Assembly (NCBI RefSeq): GCF_000158955.1
Contig: NZ_GG657757.1
Span: forward strand, 5,314,908-5,378,907
Reading direction: 5' to 3'
Origin: Streptomyces viridochromogenes DSM 40736
GTDB lineage: Bacteria > Actinomycetota > Actinomycetes > Streptomycetales > Streptomycetaceae
Length of the DNA: 64,000 nt
A program made the translations under genes and the position numbers. Within the stretch, counting starts at the first letter, position 1, and the number at the start of each line of letters is the position of its first letter. Of the stretch, positions 1-7,642 are shown piece after piece. The notes under the pieces were generated by a model. The model searched no databases and was not told the origin of the DNA. It was given only the letters and a program-made list of their open reading frames with translations.

Positions 1-1024
1 GCAACCAGTCGTCGACCCCCGACAGCAGCTTCGTCTTCACATCCTCCGGAGCCGCCGACCCCCGGACCGACTGCCGGGCCAGTTCCGCCAGCTCCTCGTC
101 CGTGAACCCGTGATGCCGCCGCGCGATCTCGTACTGAGCGGCGAGCCGGGAGCCGAACAGCAGCGGGTCGTCCGCGCCCAGCGCCATCGGGACACCCGCC
201 TCGAACAGCGTCCGCAGCGGCACGTCCTCCGGCTTCTCGTACACCCCCAGCGCCACGTTCGACGCCGGGCACACCTCGCACGTCACACCCCGCTCGGCCA
301 GCCGCCGCAGCAGCCGCGGATCCTCCGCCGCCCGCACCCCGTGCCCCACCCGGTTCGCCCCGAGGTCGTCCAGGCAGTCCCGCACCGACGACGGCCCGGT
401 CAGCTCACCCCCGTGCGGCGCCGACAGCAGCCCGCCCTCCCGCGCGATCGCGAACGCCCGGTCGAAGTCCCGCGCCATGCCCCGCCGCTCGTCGTTCGAC
501 AGACCGAAGCCGACGACCCCCCGGTCGCCGAACCGCACCGCCAGCCGGGCCAGCGTCCGCGCGTCCAGCGGATGCTTCATCCGGTTCGCCGCGACCAGCA
601 CCCGCATACCGAGCCCCGTCTCACGCGACGTCGTCTCCACCGCGTCCAGGATGATCTCCAGCGCCGGGATCAGACCGCCCAGCCGCGGCGCGTACGAGGT
701 CGGGTCGACCTGGATCTCCAGCCACCCCGAGCCGTCCCGGACGTCCTCCTCCGCCGCCTCCCGCACCAGCCGCTGGATGTCCTCCGGCTCCCGCAGGCAC
801 GAGCGGGCCGCGTCGTACAGCCGCTGGAAGCGGAACCAGCCCCGCTCGTCCGTCGCCCGCAGTCTCGGCGGCTCCCCGCCGACCAGGGCCTCGGTCAGCG
901 CGTCGGGCAACCGCACCCCGTACTTGTCGGCCAGTTCCAGCACGGTCGAGGGCCGCATCGACCCGGTGAAGTGCAGGTGCAGATGGGCTTTCGGCAGCTC
1001 AGAGACATCACGTACACGCTCCAT
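1..1024 (-). CDS. add: Adenosine deaminase (C-terminus outside window)
   Basis: Purine salvage enzyme that deaminates adenosine to inosine, probably cytosolic. About 341 residues are visible; the 3' end runs off the left edge. Family motifs appear in order: HLHLH at residues 14-18 (metal site), AANRMKHP, APHGGEL (catalytic HGGE), VGHGV, CPASN and GADDP. The ATG at 1022-1024 directly precedes ERVRDVSELPKAHLH, the expected N-terminus. It lies downstream of aspC on the same strand, with a perfect hairpin between them, so it is probably transcribed separately. In Streptomyces chromosomes an add gene commonly neighbours aspC-secE-nusG, which supports the call. An adenine or aminodeoxyfutalosine deaminase of the same superfamily cannot be fully excluded. 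Confidence 0.88.
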   Translation of the reverse strand, partial: MERVRDVSELPKAHLHLHFTGSMRPSTVLELADKYGVRLPDALTEALVGGEPPRLRATDERGWFRFQRLYDAARSCLREPEDIQRLVREAAEEDVRDGSGWLEIQVDPTSYAPRLGGLIPALEIILDAVETTSRETGLGMRVLVAANRMKHPLDARTLARLAVRFGDRGVVGFGLSNDERRGMARDFDRAFAIAREGGLLSAPHGGELTGPSSVRDCLDDLGANRVGHGVRAAEDPRLLRRLAERGVTCEVCPASNVALGVYEKPEDVPLRTLFEAGVPMALGADDPLLFGSRLAAQYEIARRHHGFTDEELAELARQSVRGSAAPEDVKTKLLSGVDDWL

Positions 1025-1097
1025 CCCAGGATCCTGCCGTACGTCTCAGCCGTCCCGGTAGCCGTTTCCCCATTAGTGGTCTTGCTCGCACAAACAA

Positions 1098-1131
1098 ATG
1101 GGGCACATACCGAAATCGGTATGTGCCCCGG
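1098..1131 (-). terminator. Perfect inverted repeat downstream of aspC
   Basis: GGGGCACATACCGA at 1100-1113 pairs perfectly with TCGGTATGTGCCCC at 1116-1129 around a two-base centre. On the minus strand it is followed by ATTTGTTTGT, so it reads as an intrinsic terminator for aspC. It also separates aspC from add. Confidence 0.8.
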
Positions 1132-1146
1132 CCCGGAACGGAAGCC

Positions 1147-2373
1147 TCAGTCCCTGGCCTCCGCCAGCAGCTTCTGGATCCGGCTCACGCCCTCGACGAG
1201 GTCCTCGTCACCCAGCGCGTACGACAGCCGCAGATACCCGGGCGTGCCGAACGCCTCACCCGGCACCACCGCGACCTCGGACTCCTCCAGGATCAGCGCG
1301 GCCAGCTCGACCGTGTCCTTGGGCCGACGCCCGCGGATCTCCTTGCCGACCAGCGCCTTCACCGACGGGTACGCGTAGAACGCGCCCTCCGGCTCCGGGC
1401 ACACCACGCCGTCGATCTCGTTCAGCATCCGCACGATGGTCTTGCGGCGCCGGTCGAACGCATCGCGCATCGTCGCGACGGCGTCCAGGCCGCCGGAGAC
1501 GGCGGCCAGCGCGGCCGCCTGGGCGACGTTGGACACGTTGGAGGTGGCGTGCGACTGGAGGTTCGTCGCGGCCTTGACCACGTCCTTCGGGCCGATGATC
1601 CACCCCACCCGCCAGCCGGTCATCGCGTACGTCTTCGCGACACCGTTCACCACGACGCACTTGTCGCGCAGCTCGGGCAGCACCGCCGGCAGCGACACGG
1701 CGGAGGCGCCGCCGTAGACCAGGTGCTCGTAGATCTCGTCGGTCATCACCCACAGACCGTGCTCGACGGCCCAGCGGCCGATCGCCTCGGTCTCGGTCTC
1801 GCCGTAGACCGCACCGGTCGGGTTCGACGGCGAGACGAAGAGGACGACCTTCGTCTTCTCCGTACGGGCCGCCTCCAGCTGCTCGACGGTCACCCGGTAG
1901 CCGGTCGTCTCGTCGGCGACGACCTCCACCGGGACACCGCCGGCCAGCCGGATCGACTCCGGGTACGTCGTCCAGTACGGCGCGGGCACGATGACCTCGT
2001 CGCCCGGGTCGAGGATCGCGGCGAAGGCCTCGTAGATGGCCTGCTTGCCGCCGTTGGTGACCAGGATCTCCGAGACGTCCGGCTCGTAGCCGGAGTCACG
2101 CAGGGTCTTCGCGGCGATCGCGGCCTTCAGCTCGGGCAGACCGCCGGCCGGCGTGTAGCGGTGGAACTTCGGGTTCTTGCAGGCCTCGATCGCGGCCTCG
2201 ACGACGTAGTCCGGGGTCGGGAAGTCGGGCTCGCCGGCGCCGAAGCCGATCACCGGCCGCCCGGCGGCCTTGAGGGCCTTGGCCTTGGCGTCCACGGCGA
2301 GGGTGGCGGACTCGGAGATCGCGCCGACTCGGGCGGAGACCCGGCGCTCGGTGGGAGGGGTTGCAGGGCTCAT
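1147..2373 (-). CDS. aspC: Aspartate aminotransferase, class I/II PLP enzyme
   Basis: Pyridoxal-phosphate aminotransferase that exchanges the amino group between aspartate and 2-oxoglutarate. It has 408 residues, the usual length for the Streptomyces enzyme. Visible marks are GAGEPDFPTP near residue 47 (substrate-binding loop), SPSNPTGAV, the PLP lysine in AKTYAMTGWR, and the C-terminal RLSYALGDEDL with the carboxylate-binding arginine. The start at 2373 (MSPATPP) matches the family. An ATG nine bases upstream (MGPMSP) is possible and the longer open frame further upstream is not coding. It is divergent from tRNA-Trp and secE, as in other Streptomyces. Confidence 0.93.
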   Translation of the reverse strand: MSPATPPTERRVSARVGAISESATLAVDAKAKALKAAGRPVIGFGAGEPDFPTPDYVVEAAIEACKNPKFHRYTPAGGLPELKAAIAAKTLRDSGYEPDVSEILVTNGGKQAIYEAFAAILDPGDEVIVPAPYWTTYPESIRLAGGVPVEVVADETTGYRVTVEQLEAARTEKTKVVLFVSPSNPTGAVYGETETEAIGRWAVEHGLWVMTDEIYEHLVYGGASAVSLPAVLPELRDKCVVVNGVAKTYAMTGWRVGWIIGPKDVVKAATNLQSHATSNVSNVAQAAALAAVSGGLDAVATMRDAFDRRRKTIVRMLNEIDGVVCPEPEGAFYAYPSVKALVGKEIRGRRPKDTVELAALILEESEVAVVPGEAFGTPGYLRLSYALGDEDLVEGVSRIQKLLAEARD

Positions 2374-2690
2374 GGGCCCCATCGTTTCAGACTGGAAACG
2401 CGCGTGGCACGGGGGTTTCACAGACTGAACAACCTCGGGCAAACCCTTGAACAACAGTGCGGATCGCCCACACCGCCAGGTCGATCTTCCATCGAATCCC
2501 GGCCGCCCACGGCCCGTTTCCCGGAGGATTCCCAGGCGATCTTCCGTCAACGAGGCCTGCTGCGGCCTCTTTCTGTTCGACGACCGGCCGTGGACCACGT
2601 ACACTCTCACCTCGTTGGCCTTCAGCAGCCCGCGCTCACTGGGTGCACACCAAGCATCCGGACGGATGCGGTACGTTGGGGGACACACAA
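2374..2690. promoter_or_regulatory. Divergent intergenic region aspC / tRNA-Trp
   Basis: No convincing gene is present. On the plus strand TTCGAC (2576-2581) and TACACT (2600-2605) are spaced 18 bases and could be a vegetative promoter for the tRNA. Nearer the tRNA, GCATCC-GGAC-GGATGC (2654-2669) is a perfect inverted repeat followed by TACGTT (2672-2677). Which one is used is not decidable from sequence. Confidence 0.35.
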
Positions 2691-2763
2691 AGGGTCGTAG
2701 CTCAATTGGTAGAGCACTGGTCTCCAAAACCAGCGGTTGGGGGTTCAAGTCCCTCCGGCCCTG
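2691..2763 (+). tRNA. tRNA-Trp (CCA anticodon)
   Basis: A 73-base cloverleaf. The acceptor stem AGGGTCG pairs with CGGCCCT with one G-T wobble; the anticodon stem-loop is CTGGT-CTCCAAA-ACCAG and the T-loop is TTCAAGT. The anticodon CCA reads UGG. The 3' CCA is not encoded. It lies just before secE, its conserved place in Streptomyces. Confidence 0.96.
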
Positions 2764-2871
2764 CTACACACTCCTTCGCCAGGATGTGTGCGCATGTACG
2801 TACAGCAATGCACCGCCGTGCGGCTCAGACCGGGCGCGGCACGGCCACGACCCGGAATCAGGTGAGGACGA

Positions 2872-3156
2872 GTGACGGACGCCGTGGGCTCCATCGACAT
2901 GCCTGATGCCCAGGACGAGGCACCGGAGTCGAAGAAGGCCCGCAAGGGTGGCAAGCGCGGCAAGAAGGGCCCGCTGAAGCGCCTTGCCCTCTTCTACCGC
3001 CAGATCATCGCGGAGCTGCGCAAGGTCGTCTGGCCGACCCGCAACCAGCTGACGACGTACACGACAGTGGTGATCATCTTCGTCGTTATCATGATCGGCC
3101 TGGTCACCGTGATCGACTATGGTCTCAGCCACGCCGCCAAGTACGTGTTCGGCTGA
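2872..3156 (+). CDS. secE: Preprotein translocase subunit SecE
   Basis: Small essential subunit of the SecYEG channel in the cytoplasmic membrane. The 94-residue protein has a lysine-rich N-terminal tail (residues about 20-36), then the conserved amphipathic segment FYRQIIAELRKVVWPTRNQL, then one membrane helix (about residues 67-85). The GTG start at 2872 is preceded by GGTGAGGACGA, and no ATG upstream fits. It is the first gene of the secE-nusG unit, and the single-helix form is normal for actinobacteria. Confidence 0.96.
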   Translation: MTDAVGSIDMPDAQDEAPESKKARKGGKRGKKGPLKRLALFYRQIIAELRKVVWPTRNQLTTYTTVVIIFVVIMIGLVTVIDYGLSHAAKYVFG

Positions 3157-3168
3157 GCAGCCAGCGAA

Positions 3169-3191
3169 GAGCGCCGAGGTACCCGGCGCTC
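3169..3191 (+). other. Weak hairpin between secE and nusG
   Basis: AGCGCC...GGCGCT can form a six-pair stem followed by CCTTT. It is too weak to call a full terminator; the two genes are likely co-transcribed with some attenuation. Confidence 0.3.
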
Positions 3192-3236
3192 CTTTCGCAT
3201 GTTCCACCCCTATGTATCCAGGAAGAAGCAGCCACC

Positions 3237-4049
3237 GTGTCTGACCCGAACGTGAACGACGCCATCGAGCCTGTCGAGTCCGTCGAGGACGAGCTCGACA
3301 CCGTCGAGGGCGCGGACAGCGAGGACACCGACGCCTCCACCGAGGCCGAGGCTGCCGACGCCGCCGCGGACGACGCCGCCGAGGCGGAGACCGAGGCCGG
3401 CGAAGAGGCCGAGGAAGAGCCCGAGGACGACCGCGACCCGATCGAGAAGCTCCGCGAGGAGCTGCGGGGCCTGCCCGGTGAGTGGTACGTCATCCACACC
3501 TACGCGGGCTACGAGAAGCGCGTGAAGGCCAACCTGGAGCAGCGCGCCGTCTCGCTGAACGTCGAGGACTTCATCTACCAGGCCGAGGTGCCCGAGGAAG
3601 AGATCGTCCAGATCAAGAACGGCGAGCGGAAGAACATCAAGCAGAACAAGCTCCCGGGCTACGTCCTGGTCCGTATGGACCTGACGAACGAGTCCTGGGG
3701 CGTCGTCCGCAACACCCCGGGTGTCACCGGCTTCGTGGGCAACGCCTACGACCCGTACCCGCTGACGCTGGACGAGATCGTCAAGATGCTCGCCCCCGAG
3801 GCCGAGGAGAAGGCCGCCCGCGAGGCCGCCGAGGCCGAGGGCAAGCCCGCCCCGCAGCGCAAGGTCGAGGTCCAGGTGCTGGACTTCGAGGTCGGCGACT
3901 CGGTCACCGTCACCGACGGCCCGTTCGCCACGCTGCAGGCGACGATCAACGAGATCAACCCCGACTCGAAGAAGGTCAAGGGTCTCGTCGAGATCTTCGG
4001 CCGCGAGACGCCGGTCGAGCTCTCCTTCGACCAGATCCAGAAGAACTAG
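3237..4049 (+). CDS. nusG: Transcription termination/antitermination factor NusG
   Basis: RNA polymerase-associated elongation factor that also contacts Rho and the ribosome. It has 270 residues. Residues 1-75 are a very acidic, alanine-rich extension typical of actinobacterial NusG. The NGN domain starts at EWYVIHTYAGYEKRVKANLE, with the GYVLVRM and RNTPGVTGFVG segments following. The C-terminal KOW domain begins at FEVGDSVTVTDGPFA. The GTG start has an AGGAAG ribosome site 11 bases upstream. It follows secE and ends at a strong terminator. Confidence 0.97.
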   Translation: MSDPNVNDAIEPVESVEDELDTVEGADSEDTDASTEAEAADAAADDAAEAETEAGEEAEEEPEDDRDPIEKLREELRGLPGEWYVIHTYAGYEKRVKANLEQRAVSLNVEDFIYQAEVPEEEIVQIKNGERKNIKQNKLPGYVLVRMDLTNESWGVVRNTPGVTGFVGNAYDPYPLTLDEIVKMLAPEAEEKAAREAAEAEGKPAPQRKVEVQVLDFEVGDSVTVTDGPFATLQATINEINPDSKKVKGLVEIFGRETPVELSFDQIQKN

Positions 4050-4072
4050 CCACTTCTGGACTCACCGCTTCC

Positions 4073-4121
4073 GCGCAGGTCAGGCGATCGCTCCAGCGTC
4101 CGTCTGACCTGCGCGGTTTTT
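4073..4121 (+). terminator. Intrinsic terminator after nusG
   Basis: GCGCAGGTCAG (4073-4083) pairs with CTGACCTGCGC (4104-4114), followed by GGTTTTT. It separates secE-nusG from rplK-rplA. A possible promoter, TTGGCC (4120-4125) to TATCGT (4142-4147), follows at once. Confidence 0.85.
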
Positions 4122-4218
4122 GGCCGCGCATCTATACCCGTTATCGTTGTGCGGTATGCCTGCGTCCGGGTGGTCCCCGAATGTGGGCAGGACCCGAATC
4201 GAAAGGACCCGGAGAGCT

Positions 4219-4653
4219 ATGCCTCCCAAGAAGAAGAAGGTCACGGGGCTCATCAAGCTCCAGATCCAGGCGGGTGCCGCCAACCCGGCCCCGCCGGTCG
4301 GCCCCGCGCTGGGTCAGCACGGCGTCAACATCATGGAGTTTTGCAAGGCCTACAACGCCGCGACCGAGTCGCAGCGTGGCTGGGTCATCCCGGTGGAGAT
4401 CACGGTCTACGAGGACCGTTCCTTCACCTTCATCACCAAGACCCCGCCGGCCGCCAAGATGATCCTGAAGGCCGCGGGCATCGAGAAGGGCTCCGGCGAG
4501 CCGCACAAGACCAAGGTCGCGAAGATCACGCGTGACCAGGTCCGCGAGATCGCCACCACCAAGATGCCCGACCTCAACGCCAACGACCTGGACGCCGCCG
4601 AGAAGATCATCGCCGGCACCGCCCGTTCCATGGGCGTCACGGTCGAGGGCTGA
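4219..4653 (+). CDS. rplK: 50S ribosomal protein L11
   Basis: Binds the GTPase-associated region of 23S rRNA and is part of the thiostrepton target. The 144-residue product has the proline-rich N-terminal domain (NPAPPVGPALGQHGVNI) and a C-terminal RNA-binding domain ending ARSMGVTVEG. The ATG at 4219 (MPPKKKKVTG) is chosen over an upstream in-frame start because it matches the family and has a GGAGAG site seven bases before it. The gene is first of the rplK-rplA pair. No unusual residues are seen in the drug-binding prolines. Confidence 0.97.
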   Translation: MPPKKKKVTGLIKLQIQAGAANPAPPVGPALGQHGVNIMEFCKAYNAATESQRGWVIPVEITVYEDRSFTFITKTPPAAKMILKAAGIEKGSGEPHKTKVAKITRDQVREIATTKMPDLNANDLDAAEKIIAGTARSMGVTVEG

Positions 4654-4729
4654 GCCCCAAACCCATCAGCAGAAGTGGCAGGGCCCGCTCGGCCCGGACC
4701 ACGACTCCTAAGAATCCACAGGAGCAGTA

Positions 4730-5455
4730 GTGAGCAAGCGCAGCAAGGCCCTTCGCGCTGCGGACGCCAAGATCGACCGGGAGAAGCTCTACGCCCCGCT
4801 CGAGGCCGTCCGTCTCGCCAAGGAGACCTCCACGACCAAGTTCGACGGCACCGTCGAGGTCGCCTTCCGCCTGGGTGTCGACCCGCGCAAGGCCGACCAG
4901 ATGGTCCGTGGCACCGTGAACCTCCCGCACGGCACCGGTAAGACCGCCCGGGTCCTGGTCTTCGCGACCGGTGACCGTGCCGAGGCCGCGCGTGCCGCGG
5001 GCGCCGACATCGTCGGCGCCGACGAGCTGATCGACGAGGTGTCGAAGGGCCGTCTGGACTTCGACGCCGTCGTCGCCACCCCGGACCTCATGGGCAAGGT
5101 CGGCCGCCTCGGCCGCGTGCTCGGTCCGCGTGGTCTGATGCCGAACCCGAAGACCGGCACCGTCACCCCCGATGTCACCAAGGCTGTCAACGACATCAAG
5201 GGCGGCAAGATCGAGTTCCGCGTCGACAAGCACTCGAACCTGCACTTCATCATCGGCAAGACGTCGTTCGACGACACCAAGCTGGTGGAGAACTACGGCG
5301 CGGCGCTGGAGGAGATCCTCCGTCTGAAGCCGTCCGCCGCCAAGGGTCGCTACATCAAGAAGGCCGCCATCAGCACCACGATGGGCCCCGGCATTCCGCT
5401 CGACTCCAACCGCACCCGCAACCTCCTCGTCGAGGAGGACCCGGCCGCGGTCTGA
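4730..5455 (+). CDS. rplA: 50S ribosomal protein L1
   Basis: Forms the mobile L1 stalk at the E site of the 50S subunit and in many bacteria represses its own operon. It has 241 residues, the usual length. Hallmarks are TTKFDGTVEVAFRLGVDPRKADQ near the start, VLGPRGLMPNPKTGTVT in the middle and IDSN-like IPLDSNRTR at the end. GTG start with CACAGGAGCAGTA upstream. It is followed by a strong terminator. Confidence 0.97.
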   Translation: MSKRSKALRAADAKIDREKLYAPLEAVRLAKETSTTKFDGTVEVAFRLGVDPRKADQMVRGTVNLPHGTGKTARVLVFATGDRAEAARAAGADIVGADELIDEVSKGRLDFDAVVATPDLMGKVGRLGRVLGPRGLMPNPKTGTVTPDVTKAVNDIKGGKIEFRVDKHSNLHFIIGKTSFDDTKLVENYGAALEEILRLKPSAAKGRYIKKAAISTTMGPGIPLDSNRTRNLLVEEDPAAV

Positions 5456-5480
5456 GCCTGACGGCTCACCCAACCGGTCA

Positions 5481-5523
5481 CGGGCCCCGCACCTCTCACA
5501 GGTGCGGGGCCCGTCCCCTTTTC
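5481..5523 (+). terminator. Strong intrinsic terminator after rplA
   Basis: CGGGCCCCGCACCT (5481-5494) pairs perfectly with AGGTGCGGGGCCCG (5500-5513) around CTCAC and is followed by TCCCCTTTT. Confidence 0.92.
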
Positions 5524-5524
5524 C

Positions 5525-5726
5525 GGTACGTACGCCGAAGGCCGCTACACCCTGAGCCCGCCGAGGACATCACGTCCCTCCGCTACCGCCTGAGCGGCAC
5601 GGCGCCGGGGGAGGGCCGCGTCAAGGATCCTTCCTCGACTACAACAAGCCGGTGACCGTCACGGCCCCGCCGGCCAAGGACGTCGCGGACCTCGCCGACA
5701 TGTTCAAGGAGCTGGACCAGGGCTGA
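5525..5726 (+). pseudogene. Remnant of a Streptomyces lipoprotein gene
   Basis: Two frames carry recognisable pieces of one protein: EDITSLRYRLSGTAPGEGRVK (frame from 5563) and, after a shift near 5620, FLDYNKPVTVTAPPAKDVADL, ending at the TGA at 5724-5726. From memory, Streptomyces often has lipoprotein genes between rplA and rplJ with these segments near the N- and C-terminal ends of a roughly 250-residue exported protein. The signal peptide, the lipobox and the middle are missing here, so a large internal deletion is likely. Family assignment is inference. Confidence 0.6.
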
Positions 5727-5758
5727 CCCGCCCTGCGCCGCCCGTCGTACGGGCGGAT

Positions 5759-5985
5759 TTGCTTGACGGCGATCCGTTCCCGTACTCTCTTGCAGAAGCC
5801 AAAGACCGCTGGTCGTTACCGCGTGCTCGGATGAGGGCGCGGTGGCCGAAGGATCCGCTGAACGGCGGACGACCCGCGCAGGTGACACTGGAAGAGCTCC
5901 CGGAGACCGACGCCTCGTGCGTGGGGACAACCGGTCGAGCTACGCCCCGTGCGCCTGCGCCGGGGCGTTTCGTTTTCCCCAGTCC
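5759..5985 (+). promoter_or_regulatory. rplJ promoter and L10 leader with attenuator
   Basis: A promoter-like TTGCTTGACG (5759-5768) with TACTCT (5783-5788) precedes a roughly 190-base GC-rich leader. Near its end, ACGCCCCG (5942-5949) pairs with CGGGGCGT (5961-5968) and is followed by TTTCGTTTT, an intrinsic terminator before rplJ. The layout fits the known ribosomal L10 leader, where L10(L12)4 binding controls rplJL expression. The exact L10-binding fold was not modelled. Confidence 0.6.
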
Positions 5986-6033
5986 TCCTTCGGGTCCGCG
6001 CGGTCCGAATCACCCGGAAGGAGGCCGAGGCTC

Positions 6034-6564
6034 ATGGCGAGGCCTGACAAGGTCGATGCCGTCGAGGAGATGCGGGACAAGTTCCGCAACTCGAACGGCG
6101 CCGTCGTCACCGCGTACACCGGTCTCACCGTCTCGCAGCTCCAGCAGCTGCGTCGTTCACTCGGTGAGAACGCGCACTACCGTGTGGCGAAGAACACGCT
6201 GACCAAGATTGCGGCCAACGAGGCCGGGATCAACACCATCGACGACCTCTTCACGGGTTCGTCGGCCGTCGCCTTCGTGACCGGTGACCCGGTCGAGGCG
6301 GCGAAGGGTCTTCGTGACTTCGCCAAGGACAACCCCAACCTCGTCATCAAGGGCGGCGTCCTTGACGGCAAGGCGTTGTCCGCCGATGAGATCAAGAAGC
6401 TTGCGGACCTCGAGTCCCGCGAGGTTCTGCTCTCCAAGCTGGCCGGTGCCATGAAGGGCAAGCAGTCCCAGGCTGCCTCTGTCTTCCAGGCGCTGCCGTC
6501 GAAGCTCGTCCGCACCGTGGACGCGCTCCGTGCCAAGCAGGACGAGCAGGGCGGTGCCGAGTAA
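6034..6564 (+). CDS. rplJ: 50S ribosomal protein L10
   Basis: Stalk base protein that anchors L7/L12 dimers to 23S rRNA next to L11. It has 176 residues. The N-terminal rRNA-binding domain contains AYTGLTVSQLQQLRRSL and RVAKNTLTKIA; the C-terminal helix (VFQALPSKLVRTVDALRAKQ) is the L12-binding part. The ATG at 6034 is preceded by GGAAGGAGGCCGAGG. A longer frame starting at 5842 runs through the leader and is not expected to be translated. rplL follows after 114 bases. Confidence 0.96.
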   Translation: MARPDKVDAVEEMRDKFRNSNGAVVTAYTGLTVSQLQQLRRSLGENAHYRVAKNTLTKIAANEAGINTIDDLFTGSSAVAFVTGDPVEAAKGLRDFAKDNPNLVIKGGVLDGKALSADEIKKLADLESREVLLSKLAGAMKGKQSQAASVFQALPSKLVRTVDALRAKQDEQGGAE

Positions 6565-6678
6565 CTCGGCTCGCATCCCGGCCCCCGCTGCCTGAACGCG
6601 GAGGCCGTCGCGGGCCAGTAGTACGCCCGCCTCACATGTACATCCGGCACCTGCCGATTTAGTGGAAGGACCGCCATC

Positions 6679-7068
6679 ATGGCGAAGCTCAGCCAGGAAG
6701 ACCTGCTCGCGCAGTTCGAGGAGATGACCCTCATCGAGCTCTCCGAGTTCGTGAAGGCGTTCGAGGAGAAGTTCGACGTCACCGCCGCCGCTGCCGCGCC
6801 GGTCGTCGTCGCCGGTGGTGCCGCTGGTGGCGCCGCTGCCGAGGCCGCTGAGGAGAAGGACGAGTTCGACGTCGTCCTCACCGGTGCCGGCGACAAGAAG
6901 ATCCAGGTCATCAAGGTCGTGCGTGAGCTGACCTCCCTGGGCCTGAAGGAGGCCAAGGACCTGGTCGACGGTGCGCCGAAGCCGGTTCTGGAGAAGGTCA
7001 ACAAGGAGGCCGCCGACAAGGCGAAGGAGTCCCTCGAGGGCGCCGGTGCCTCCGTCGAGGTCAAGTAA
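6679..7068 (+). CDS. rplL: 50S ribosomal protein L7/L12
   Basis: Flexible stalk protein that recruits EF-Tu and EF-G. It has 129 residues. The N-terminal dimer domain (LLAQFEEMTLIELSEFVKAFEE) is followed by an alanine-rich hinge (about residues 35-58) and a C-terminal globular domain with VIKVVRELTSLGLKEAKDLV, the factor-binding surface. Start ATG with GTGGAAGGACC upstream. Codon choice is strongly biased, as expected for a highly expressed gene. Confidence 0.97.
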   Translation: MAKLSQEDLLAQFEEMTLIELSEFVKAFEEKFDVTAAAAAPVVVAGGAAGGAAAEAAEEKDEFDVVLTGAGDKKIQVIKVVRELTSLGLKEAKDLVDGAPKPVLEKVNKEAADKAKESLEGAGASVEVK

Positions 7069-7129
7069 GACCTCCCGGATCCGCCAGGATCCACGACACG
7101 TCCCCCTGGACGTGTAACGCGTAAGCGCG

Positions 7130-7163
7130 GAAGAGCGATCATCCATCCGGGTGGTCGCTCTTC
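7130..7163 (+). terminator. Hairpin between rplL and rpoB
   Basis: GAAGAGCGA (7130-7138) pairs with TCGCTCTTC (7155-7163), with an inner CCATCC/GGGTGG stem. There is no long T tract, so partial readthrough into rpoBC is likely. Confidence 0.65.
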
Positions 7164-7192
7164 GGCGTTCCGGGGGTGCGGCCACGGTTACC

Positions 7193-7461
7193 TTGCACCC
7201 TCAGTGGCGGGGGGTATGGTGATCTTCGTCGTGTCTCTGGGCGGGCCCCGGTTCGGGCAGGGGGGCCTTGACGAACCGCACGCAGCGCGCAATTCTCAGG
7301 ACGCGTCGTCACAAGGATCCGAATCCGAGGCATGGATCGGCGACGAAGAGGGCAGTATCAACGTGCGTTGAAGGCAGGGCCTTGTCGCAGGAGTGGAACA
7401 ACGAGGGTGAACACGGGTTCCAGAACCCGCACTGGACATCAGTGTGCCAAGTGGCTACACT
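7193..7461 (+). promoter_or_regulatory. Candidate rpoB promoters
   Basis: Three promoter-like pairs lie in the 574-base rplL-rpoB gap: TTGCAC (7193-7198) to TATGGT (7215-7220), 16 apart; TTGACG (7268-7273) to AATTCT (7291-7296), 17 apart; and TGGACA (7433-7438) to TACACT (7456-7461), 17 apart. The last lies in a stretch I remember as conserved upstream of Streptomyces rpoB. No transcript data support a choice. Confidence 0.45.
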
Positions 7462-7642
7462 GACCCTTTGCGCTGCCTGTTAGCTGTCCCCTGCCCGTCA
7501 CCAGGGGTCTGCCCTCGCCCGAGCATCGACGACAAGACCCGCCCGACCAGGCCTTTCGGCCGGATGGACACAGCTTGTCTCCGTGTACGGGAGAGGGGCC
7601 GGTACGCGCGTAGTGAGTCCGAGCCCTCGGAAGGACCCCCTC

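Noticed and set aside
2447..2906. Open frames around tRNA-Trp
   Set aside because: They read through the tRNA and promoter; no family resemblance.
5842..6033. N-terminal extension of L10
   Set aside because: The stretch is the untranslated leader with a terminator hairpin; L10 family length and ribosome site favour 6034.
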